A DNA stretch of 64,000 nt from Smittia aterrima. Its lineage: Eukaryota; Arthropoda; Insecta; Diptera; Chironomidae. The stretch lies in assembly GCA_033063855.1 (NCBI GenBank), contig CP093830.1, positions 16,554,854 through 16,618,853 on the forward strand. The letters run 5' to 3'. Position numbers and translations under genes: made by a program. Below the pieces are notes generated by a model that made no database searches, was not told where the DNA came from, and was given only the letters and a program-made list of their open reading frames with translations. Below, piece by piece: positions 49,821 through 58,254 of the stretch; within the stretch, counting starts at the first letter, position 1, and each line of letters begins with the position of its first letter.

Positions 49821-50651
49821 ATGAGCAAAAATAAATCTAAAGACGATCTACAGGAAAAAGAAGATGAAGAGGTCGTTGGTGAAGCTTCAGGAGGAAAAAC
49901 ACAAGAAGATAGTAAAGGAAGCTCAATTTTTACAAAAGTGGCTGCAGTAGCAATCGGAGCAGCTGCGATTGGCCTTGGAGGATATTTCTTGTCACAAATT
50001 TTTAAAACGACTCCTACTAAACCTGAAAGGAGCTCATACGTCACAACTTCTGAAGATTGCAAAAGAATTTTGCTTGAATTCAAACAAGATTTAGACAATT
50101 TTCCCGTTCTTGGTTTGGATTGTCAGTGGACGGAAACTTTCAGTGGAGGACGCAATAGCATTGCTCTTCTTCAGTTGGCAACATTTAATGGAAAATTTAT
50201 TCTCATTGCGATGAATAAACTGAACTGGATCCCAGAAGAATTAATCGAAATCCTTAAAAATCGCGAGATAATCAAAACAGGAACCGATGTAATGAAATAT
50301 TCTCAACATCTTCAGATTGATCACGGTCTTGAAATCAACTCAACGTACGACCTAAGATATTTAGTTGAAGACACTGGGAATCTTCCCGATGGACTTGAGA
50401 AGCTCTCAAAGAACATTCTCGATTTTAACTTCGGCTACGATTGGAAGATTATGAAGAAATCAGATTGGGACAAAGAGGAACTTGACTCGAAGCAATTAAG
50501 TTTCGCTGAACAAACTGTGAAAGCTTCCGTCAACATTTTTAAAACTCTTATCGCTTCGGTTAATGTTGGATCTTCAAACAAGAATATTTTGAAATATTGT
50601 GAGCCAAATTTTGATGTTGAATATGTCAAGAAATCAGAACAATGTGAATAA
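49821..50651 (+). CDS. EXD2-like membrane-anchored pseudo-exonuclease, copy 1
   Basis: This intronless ORF encodes 276 aa starting MSKNKSKDD. An acidic N-terminus is followed by one membrane helix (about 40-61, VAAVAIGAAAIGLGGYFLSQ) and a DEDD-type 3'-5' exonuclease domain (about 72-245) related to EXD2, with VLGLDCQW, SIALLQLATFNGKFILI and STYDLRYL. EXD2 acts on RNA/DNA and its homologues sit in the mitochondrial outer membrane through an N-terminal anchor. Two of the four catalytic acids look lost: exo I DxE is D100-C-Q102, and exo III Y-x3-D is F228-A-E-Q-T232. D177 of exo II is kept. The C-terminal region of full-length EXD2 is absent. It is a tandem duplicate of the next gene. It is probably a non-catalytic nucleic-acid-binding or scaffold protein (inference). 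Confidence 0.8.
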   Translation: MSKNKSKDDLQEKEDEEVVGEASGGKTQEDSKGSSIFTKVAAVAIGAAAIGLGGYFLSQIFKTTPTKPERSSYVTTSEDCKRILLEFKQDLDNFPVLGLDCQWTETFSGGRNSIALLQLATFNGKFILIAMNKLNWIPEELIEILKNREIIKTGTDVMKYSQHLQIDHGLEINSTYDLRYLVEDTGNLPDGLEKLSKNILDFNFGYDWKIMKKSDWDKEELDSKQLSFAEQTVKASVNIFKTLIASVNVGSSNKNILKYCEPNFDVEYVKKSEQCE

Positions 50652-50802
50652 ATAGGTAAAATAAACTTTAAATTTCCCGCGTTGTTTGTGACTTCCTTGT
50701 GTGACGCACCATTCGCTCTAAAATCAAGTTTATGATGAAAACTTTGTGTAATCATTTTTATTTCAAGAAAAAGTAGTTTTTAGTTAAACAGCAATCACAA
50801 CG

Positions 50803-51636
50803 ATGAGCAAAAATAAGTCGAAACTAGATCGACAGCGGAGGAATCAACAAAGAGAAGACGATGAGGATGATGGTGAAGTTCTAAGACGAAATACGCATTC
50901 GAACAAAGAAAGTTCAACATTTAACAATGTCGCAGCAGCAGCAATCGGTGCGGCTGCGATTGGACTTGGAGGATATCTCTTGTCGAAAGTATTCACATCG
51001 AGTTCCAATAAACCGGCAAATCCGAGATACGTCACAACTTCCGAAGATTGCAAAACAGTTTTGCTGAAACTTAAAGAAGACTTAATTGATCTTCCAGTTC
51101 TTGGATTAGATTGTCAGTGGACGGAAACTTTTGACGGAGAACGCAATAGCATTGCGCTCCTTCAGTTGGCAACATTCAAAGGAAAATTTATTCTCATTGC
51201 GATGCATAAGCTGAACTCGCTTCCAGAGGAATTAAAAGAAATTCTTAGAAACCGCGAGATAATCAAAACAGGAACAAATGTGATCAACTATTCTAAGCAT
51301 CTTCGTCATGATTACGGCCTTGAAGTTAATTCAACATATGACGTAAGGTTCTTAGTCCAAGACACTGGCAATCTACCTCACGGACTTGAAAAGCTTTCAA
51401 AAAATATTCTTGATCTTGATTTGGGGTATGACTGGGAACCTATGAGAAAATCAGATTGGAATCAAGAGGAACTAGACACTAAACAATTGAGTTTCGCTGA
51501 ACAAACCGTGAAAGCTTCCGTAGACATCTTCAAAACGTTGATCGCTTTCGCCAATGTTGGATCTTCGCATAGAGACATTTTGAAATATTGTGAGCCAAAT
51601 TTTGATGTTGAATATGTCAAGAGATCAGATCAATAA
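50803..51636 (+). CDS. EXD2-like membrane-anchored pseudo-exonuclease, copy 2
   Basis: This intronless ORF encodes 277 aa and is highly similar to copy 1, 151 bp downstream of it. It has the same order: charged N-terminus (MSKNKSKLDRQRR), membrane helix (AAAAIGAAAIGLGGYLLSKV) and an EXD2-type domain with VLGLDCQW, STYDVRFLV and LSFAEQTVKASV. The same two catalytic changes (Glu to Gln in DxE, Asp to Thr in the last motif) are present, so they predate the duplication. The C-terminal block KYCEPNFDVEYVK is identical in both copies. The N-terminal linker is the most diverged part. An AATAAA overlaps the stop codon. Conservation of the open frame in both copies argues against decay into pseudogenes. 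Confidence 0.8.
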   Translation: MSKNKSKLDRQRRNQQREDDEDDGEVLRRNTHSNKESSTFNNVAAAAIGAAAIGLGGYLLSKVFTSSSNKPANPRYVTTSEDCKTVLLKLKEDLIDLPVLGLDCQWTETFDGERNSIALLQLATFKGKFILIAMHKLNSLPEELKEILRNREIIKTGTNVINYSKHLRHDYGLEVNSTYDVRFLVQDTGNLPHGLEKLSKNILDLDLGYDWEPMRKSDWNQEELDTKQLSFAEQTVKASVDIFKTLIAFANVGSSHRDILKYCEPNFDVEYVKRSDQ

Positions 51637-51927
51637 AAAATTTGAATAAATTATGAACGACTTGAAAATTTCCGTTGTCAGTGACTTCTTTCAATATTTG
51701 ATAAAATTTGAGATTTGATAAGAAAAGATGATCGCGACTCTACAATAACTAGTGGGACTTGTTCGGTAATAGCAATAATCGCTGAAGCAATGATTAATTG
51801 CGTATAGTTTTGATTACAATAAAACTTTATTTCTCTGTTTCTAAATTTATTTTCGGCCATCACCATTTTCAGAAGAAACAAAACACTTTTCCTTTCCTAC
51901 TTAATTTTCTTGAGACTTAAAAAATAA

Positions 51928-53159
51928 TTATGAGCAAAGCTCTTTAAAGAACTTCTTGCTCTGATGACATTTCTCACTCACGCAGTGAGGACATCGAGTC
52001 AAGAACTTAGGATTGATGCGCTGATCGCTTTTCAAATGAGTCTTAACAATATCTGTGAGAGCTGAGATGAACAATGGATGATCGTTAGGAGCTTTAGCTC
52101 GTCCAATTTTTTCTGCATGTACTTCCTCGGCTAATTCTTGACAATACTCAATGTCAAGTTCGTGGAGAGTCTCGATATGCTCGTTAACGAAGGCAATTGG
52201 AATCAAAATGAAGTTTTTCTTTCCTTTTTTTGCGTAAGCTTTGATTGCGTCGTCTGTGAAAGGTTCAAGCCAAGGCAGAGGTCCAACCTTAGACTGCCAA
52301 ACGAGACTATACGGATTACAATAATTCAATTCCTGCATAACTGCGTTGACAGATGCTCCTACTTCACTTGGGTAAGCATCACCACGGCTCACAGCCTTTA
52401 AAGGAAGAGAATGGGCAGAAAATAGAAGAATTACATCGTCTCGCTTATCCGGCGAGAACTCTTTCAATTCATCTTTAATCCGTTCAGCAAATGTCTTGAT
52501 GAGAAGTGGATGCGTTGACCAGCGATCAATGATTGACCACTTCATTTTGTCGCTAGGCTTCTTTCCCTTGAAATGAGTGAAAATTGAATTGAAGCTCGAA
52601 CCGGAAGTTGCGCAACTATATTGTGGATATTGCGAGAAGATGACAACTCGTTCGGGTCCATCTTTCTCGATCTCTTGAATCGTATCTTCCGTGAACGGAT
52701 GGACATAACGAAATCCGACATAACTTTTATGTGGAGCTGTCTCAGGAGATACTTCATCAAGTTGCTTGCACATTAGTTCTCCTTGAAGCTTCGTCCACTT
52801 GAGAATTGGCGAGCCTCCGCCAATTTCTGAATACTTTTTCTGAACTTCCGGCGTTCTTCGTTTTGCAATCCACGGACCTAACTTAGATTGCATCGGCAGT
52901 TGAATCATATCACGATCTGTCATAATGTTCAATAGATAATCATGAACCTGCGATGTATTCTGTGGACCTCCCATGTTCAACATAAGGATCGCAGTCTTTG
53001 CTTTATTTTCATTGATCGCCGATAACGAAAACATTCGATGATGAAGCAATTTTCCTAAGCAAATACAGATTTTCTATTTAATTCGACATGAAGCAAAGGA
53101 GAAGAAAAACAAGATCTACCATTCTGAAGCATGAAACTGCTTGTCAATCCGCGAATCAT
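51928..53159 (-). CDS. FeCH: Ferrochelatase, terminal enzyme of haem synthesis
   Basis: The two exons on the minus strand are 53159-53120 and 53054-51928, giving about 388 aa. The short first exon supplies the start MIRGLTSSFMLQNG; the join gives a presequence typical of mitochondrial matrix import. The enzyme inserts Fe2+ into protoporphyrin IX at the matrix face of the inner membrane. Visible marks are LMLNMGGP, YVGFRYVHPFTEDTI, the SQYPQYSCATSGSS segment, LLFSAHSLP, and FVNEHIETLHELDIEY with the metal-site His and Glu. The [2Fe-2S] ligands of animal ferrochelatases are all present: one Cys in YSCATSG plus the C-terminal RCPHCVSEKC. The gene is head to head with nonstop, with 208 bp between start codons, suggesting a shared promoter. 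Confidence 0.97.
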
Positions 53160-53367
53160 TCTAATTAAATCGTGAAATGAATTATTTTCAAAGAAAAAGT
53201 ATTTTTAAAGTTTCTTGAACTCGTCAATCTAAACGCGGGCCTTGGAACATAGAACTTTCATCCCTGGCAACACTAATTGCAGTCACATTGCCCAAGTCTC
53301 ATCAAAACAAATATAAATTTCCTAAAATTATTCAAATCGAGATTCAGTGATTCGTATCGAAGAAAAA
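53160..53367. promoter_or_regulatory. Bidirectional promoter, ferrochelatase / nonstop
   Basis: The start codons of two divergent genes are 208 bp apart, so one short region must serve both. It contains GCGGGCCTTGGAACATAG (53235-53252), a motif also found inverted in front of ERGIC3. No TATA box was seen. Confidence 0.65.
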
Positions 53368-55069
53368 ATGTGTTCGCATGTAGCTGAGTATTATCAGAAA
53401 TATGGAACAAAGCCGTACCAGCTGGTGAACTCTTTCTTCTCCTCGTCGATTTCTGGCGACAAACGAAGAACTAAAGCATTTTCATGTTTTTGTTACGGAA
53501 CAATTTCTTCCTCATGTGGCTCGACTCACAATCTTTTAGGATGTCTGCATTGTATTTATTTTGGTTGCAAAACGCACATTGCAGATCATTACAAGAACAA
53601 GAAGCATTACGTCGCATTGAATCGTAAGATATTTCTCCAATTTCCGGTTTGACATCTAAATGGATTTTCTTTTCTAGTGTCTCATGGTCAAGTTTTTTGC
53701 TTTAGTTGTTTTGACTACGTCTACGATCATAAGTTTTTGAAAATCAACGAAAAGAATCAGTTTAAAGCTGCGAAAAGTTTGAAGAAAAGTGTTAGTTTTC
53801 ATCCTTGGTTTCCATCGGAGGCAGACATTGCTTGTCTTCGACAGACGTCAAAGAAAATTGTTTTGAATGAGAACAATCGATTGGGGTTGAGAGGTCTCTT
53901 TAATTTAGGATCAACCTGTTTCATGAACTGCATTATACAAGTTCTTATTCACACTCCAGTGTTGAGAGATTATTTCCTTTCCGACCGGCACAATTGCAAA
54001 CTTTCAAGTTGCATGGTCTGTGAAATATCGAAAATCTTTCAAGAGTTCTATTCCGGAAAGACCGGTCCCATTTCACTTCATAATCTTCTCTTCTTAATTT
54101 GGAAAAACGCCAGGTGAGAATGTTCATCTTCTCGTTTAACAATTTCTGTGAAAATCTTTTTTCTTCAGTCACTTGGCAGGCTACAAACAACAAGACGCCC
54201 ATGAATTTTTCATAGCTTCGCTCAATCTACTACACATTCACTTTCGAGAGAACTCAAAAGTACAGCAGAACGATTCGTGCAACTGCATTGTTGATGAAAT
54301 CTTCACTGGCGAACTCTTGTCAGACTTAGTTTGTACAACTTGCAAACATGTCTCACCAACATTTGAACCTTTCAAAGATTTGTCTTTGGATTTGTCATTC
54401 GACATGAATGGTCAACCGAAATCGTAAGTGAAGCTACTCTTAGTGATTTTTATGTTCTAATTAAATTTCTTTTAGTCTCATAAATTGTTTGGAAAGATTT
54501 ACTCGTTTGGAGCATCTCGGAGCTAATGCCAAGCTCATCTGCTCAAAATGCAACACGGAACAGGAATTTACAAAAGAGCTTAGTATTGAAACACTACCGA
54601 TCATCGCAAGCTTTCATTTAAAAAGATTTGAACAGACTGGGCTGGTGAGATTTTCCCTTTTAAATTGTCTTCTTAAATTCTAAAACTTTGATTAATTTTG
54701 ATAGAACGACAAGAAGAAAATTTCAACTTTTATCTCATTCCCTGATGAGCTTGATCTCACTCCATTCCTCAAAACAAAAACTACTTCCGAAGGAGATCCA
54801 ATCAATCGAGCATCAGCAAAGTAAGAGCAATTCATCTCAAAATTGATTATTCAAAAACACTTTTCTTCTACAGATATTCTCTTTACGCCGTGGTGAACCA
54901 CGAAGGCCGATCAATAGACTCTGGACATTACACAAGCATTGTGAGGCACTCAAAAAATCATTGGGTGAAATGCGACGACTTGAATTTGACTCCATTCCAT
55001 ATCGACAAGGTTTTAAGCAGCGAGGGCTATTTGCTGTTTTATCACAAAAAGATTTTGGAATACAATTAA
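53368..55069 (+). CDS. not: Nonstop/USP22, SAGA deubiquitinase
   Basis: The six exons are 53368-53623, 53678-54113, 54169-54423, 54476-54644, 54705-54820 and 54874-55069, giving about 475 aa. An N-terminal ZnF-UBP (about residues 1-110, paired Cys/His such as CGSTHNLLGCLHC and HIADHYKNKKH) is followed by a USP catalytic domain. The Cys box is GLFNLGSTCFMNC (catalytic Cys about 166), then AGYKQQDAHEFF, and the His box is DSGHYTS (His about 429) followed by HWVKCDD. Two CxxC zinc ligand pairs are in LVCTTCKH and ICSKCNT. This is the USP22/27X/51 group, which removes ubiquitin from histone H2B in the SAGA complex; the ZnF-UBP anchors it to Sgf11/Sgf29-type partners. All introns are 50-61 nt. Confidence 0.95.
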
Positions 55070-55217
55070 TTTTGAGAAAGATTTGAAAATAAAACACGAT
55101 CAATTTATCTGATTTAAAATTAACGCTACGGTATTTATGAATTGTCCCTTGTTTACATTTTGAAGTTTCGCGAGCGTCGAGTTGGTCGAAGTGTGTTTTA
55201 AAGAATATTCGTAAAAA

Positions 55218-56178
55218 ATGCTGCGAACATGTAGCAGAAGAATTCTAAATCACGAGAATGCCTTCATTCCTAGCCAGATTAAATTTTTATCCGGACAAAA
55301 CCAATCACCGCAATCAATAAGCGTCTACAAAAATATTTTAGATAAAAATAAGAATACTTTCCAAAGATTAGTTGCTGCGAGCAATGAGCTCATTGGATTT
55401 GATGAGATCGACAAGTTGTACAAAGCAGTGTCATCTCTTCAGGTAAATTAATTTATTTAAATGAGAATTCCTTTGCTTAAACTTTCGTTTCCAGGAGAAA
55501 CTCCACATTATCCAAAACGAACGCTCAGCAGTTCAACTACAACTCGCAAATGCGAGAAAAGACTTAGCAAATATCCAATCAAACCTTCAAGAGCACAAAA
55601 GGGGAGAACCGAAGTACATGGACTTGATAAGAAAAGAATTCGAGTTGACGAAGCAAAAGAACCATTTAGAAGAGGAGTATGCAATTCGAGATCAAACAGA
55701 AAGAGAATTATTCTCGCACCTTCAATCAAAGATTAACATTCTTCATGAGACTTCCCGAACGCACACCCGGCAATGGGGAATTATTTCGACCGTGATTGGA
55801 GCATTGCTTGGTATTATAGGAACTTCAATATCAGCTTATTACCGGTGAGTTGCTTAAGACACACAAATGAGACTCTCAGACTAACTTCTTATCATTTTTA
55901 GGAACAAAGATATTCGTCGGATGCAACAAACTCTACAAGATGAGCTCGCTTCAAGATCACTTCAATTTCAAGCTCAAGTTGATTCCATCTCAAAGGACAC
56001 GAACGAAATTGTGAGAAGCTACAACAGTTTGATTGAGAATTTGAATCAATTAGAGACGACAATCAAGGCGAGTTCTGTTGTCAAGTCGAAACAAAGGTCA
56101 AGTGAATCATGGATGAGCTACTTCAAGAGGAAAACTGTTTTTGCATTTAAGTTTTGCACGTTTCAAAAGACTAATTAA
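55218..56178 (+). CDS. MITOK/CCDC51 homologue, mitochondrial coiled-coil protein
   Basis: The three exons are 55218-55442, 55495-55844 and 55902-56178, giving about 283 aa. The N-terminus MLRTCSRRILNHENAFIP is basic and amphipathic, suiting mitochondrial import. A long coiled coil (about 80-165; LQLANARKDLANIQSNLQEH and similar heptads) is followed by TRTHTRQWGIIS-type sequence and a glycine-rich membrane helix (TVIGALLGIIGTSISAYY), then another helical region. The block with HTRQW before the helix closely resembles CCDC51, described as the pore-forming subunit of the mitochondrial ATP-sensitive K+ channel (MITOK). Function here is by homology. It lies 148 bp after nonstop and converges on MIA40 with 118 bp between stops. 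Confidence 0.85.
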
Positions 56179-56296
56179 CCTTTTGGAGTCTTGGGTGTAG
56201 TTCCTATCAATATAAAAGTGAAATTCATTCATCAGGAAATATTTATTTTTATAACTTTCTACAACATCCTTTCAACTATTTAGTTCCAGGAGCAAC

Positions 56297-56749
56297 TTAT
56301 TTGCCTACAACGTCGACTTCTTTCAGCGCTTTCGCTTCGTCGTCGCCATCAGCGTATTGTGACCTTATCGGGGACTCTTCTCCTTCATCTCCTCCCATTC
56401 CCAAGTCCATGCCTAAGCCACCGTCTTTATCGTCATCATTATTTTGGTTGTAAACAGTTGGATATTGCGCCATGCAGTCCTGCATTTCCTTGAAGGTGTT
56501 GTAGCAGTCTGAGCCCTTTGGTTCTGAATCGCTGTAATGGAAACAACTGAATGCTTCCCTGAACTCAACTCCACATGGCCCAGTAGCCATTCCACCTAAG
56601 CAAGGACAATTAAAGTTGATTTCTCCTGAAGGCAACAGCAATCCAGGTTGGGGTTCGGATTCTGGAAGCACAATCGTGCTCTTCTCAGCGTGATCTTCTT
56701 TCGTGACAAACATAACTTTGTCTTTTCCAATTGTTTTGCAGTAAGACAT
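56297..56749 (-). CDS. Mia40: MIA40/CHCHD4, intermembrane-space import oxidoreductase
   Basis: This single exon encodes 150 aa. The redox-active CPC motif is present (NFNCPCLGGMATGPCG), followed by twin CX9C cysteines (CGVEFREAFSC and CYNTFKEMQDC) and the AQYP end of the CHCH fold. The C-terminus is acidic and glycine-rich. MIA40 introduces disulphides into small Tims such as Tim10 and other twin-cysteine proteins as they enter the intermembrane space; ALR/Erv1 reoxidises it. The ATG lies 2 nt after the RPP14 stop codon, so this ORF is probably the second cistron of an RPP14-MIA40 mRNA or is driven from inside the RPP14 exon. The length suits animal CHCHD4. Confidence 0.96.
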   Translation of the reverse strand: MSYCKTIGKDKVMFVTKEDHAEKSTIVLPESEPQPGLLLPSGEINFNCPCLGGMATGPCGVEFREAFSCFHYSDSEPKGSDCYNTFKEMQDCMAQYPTVYNQNNDDDKDGGLGMDLGMGGDEGEESPIRSQYADGDDEAKALKEVDVVGK

Positions 56750-56751
56750 AA

Positions 56752-57126
56752 TTAGATTTCAATGAACGATGTTGTCAATGAGATCAGATGGTTAGAGACT
56801 TTGTTAACTTGAAATAATGCAGGAATCTCTTGAAATTCTGAGATCAGAGTTAAAGCAACTCGTGTCTTCGCTGCGAACTCTAATGGCACACGAATGATTC
56901 CTTTTTGTCTCTCCTCGTTGAATGATATTAAATCCAACTCGAACTGTCCTCCAATTTCACCGAAAACTTGTGACAACGAGCTTTGGATCGAACCTTTGAT
57001 AAAAACCGGGAGGAATTCAACTTTTTCACGAATCTTTCTACAAATTTAAAATTATTTATGATTTGTTACATGATTTATGTTGTTTACTTACATTGAGAAG
57101 TCCAAGTAGCAATAAAAATCACTCAT
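56752..57126 (-). CDS. Rpp14: RPP14, POP5-family subunit of RNase P/MRP
   Basis: The two exons are 57126-57092 and 57037-56752 (54-nt intron), giving 106 aa. The start MSDFYCYLDF sits in the position of the YHYMKVCLEF stretch of RPP14, and SSLSQVFGEIGGQFELDLIS matches the LFGEVDAALPLDILTY block. The LPVFIKGSIQSSL and FQEIPALFQVNKVSNHLISL segments suit the POP5/RPP14 fold. Rpp14 is a protein subunit of nuclear RNase P (tRNA 5' processing). It is short by comparison with vertebrate RPP14, and divergence is considerable, so POP5 itself is a less likely alternative. The TAA stop is followed by TT and then the MIA40 ATG. In vertebrates RPP14 mRNA is also known to be dicistronic, with the mitochondrial enzyme HTD2. 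Confidence 0.8.
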
Positions 57127-58254
57127 CGAGAAAATCGGAAACTATCTTTCGCTTCAATTCTTGTTTTAGCATTTTATGCTAAATTTTTAAATAAACCTTT
57201 TGTCGCTTCCCAAAACTTTGCTCGAGATTTCTTACTTGGATTAACAGTTTTTAAATCATATTACACGAAACAAAACGTTTGATAAGTAATGTAAGTAGTT
57301 AACTAAACGGTCCAGCTAAGTGAGAAACGTGAAATTGTGTCGGAAAGTTGAGGTTTTAAAAGTGAAACTCATGGAGAAATTTACTTTTGTTTCACAAAGT
57401 TTTCATAGCCATTTAAAGTTTGCAAATGGGCAGATGCGAGAATAAAAGTGTTGAAACGAATAAAACAAAAACATTAAACAAATTTCTGCTTAATTTACTT
57501 CGAGAAGTTCATTCCGTGAGCATAAATCTGAAATTCCACGCAAATGTATCATATGGGGAAGTGAGAGGGAAATAGAAAATAAAAGTTATAAGAGAGACAG
57601 AGAAAGAATAATATCCGAGGTATGTGTCAGTTCATTCATGTAAAAGCTGTTCATCTTGTCATGCTAAAGAGAGCTGTAAAATGTTTCTTTTTGTTTGTGT
57701 TTGAAATTGCAAAAAGTTATATTCAAACTCCTTCCTGCATAAAAAGTTATCCTTAAAACGTGATAACGCATAATTCTTCCAAGAATTCATTTGTATTGAA
57801 AACACTCCTCAAATTTTTTCGATTACATCTTCTTCACCTTCTAAGCAAAAGTAAACATAATTCTCGGTCTCATTAATAGAAATTCAAAAGCACTTTTCAT
57901 GAAAGCGCCTGCTTTTTAGAAAATCTTTCATTTCACTGCATTCACTTAAAATTAAAAATTTAATTGCCTTTCCGACCAGTTGATTATTTTAACGTGCTCA
58001 CAACAAGCTGCTCAACCGTTCTGCTTCTTTATCGCAAAACATATATGTTTATGTTTTTATTTTTCGCAGTTAAACAACGTTCGAGCGAAGAGAGTTATAG
58101 GAAAGGAAACTTTATTTAGATTACAAGGCAAAATCAACATCAACGTAGACGAGATGCACGATGAACCTCTACATTGCATTTAATCTGACAACCGAGAGAA
58201 GAAATTTCGCAAGTCGTTAAGCGACGAGTGAGAGAGAAAAAGTTTTATCCACTT
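57127..58254. other. Intergenic region between RPP14 and PDZ-GEF
   Basis: About 1.1 kb of AT-rich DNA holding the RPP14-MIA40 promoter and 5' sequence of PDZ-GEF. No supported coding frame. A single TTCCAAGAA occurs near 57778. Confidence 0.5.

Noticed and set aside
50435..50755. Minus-strand frame opposite EXD2-like copy 1
   Set aside because: Antisense shadow without family resemblance.
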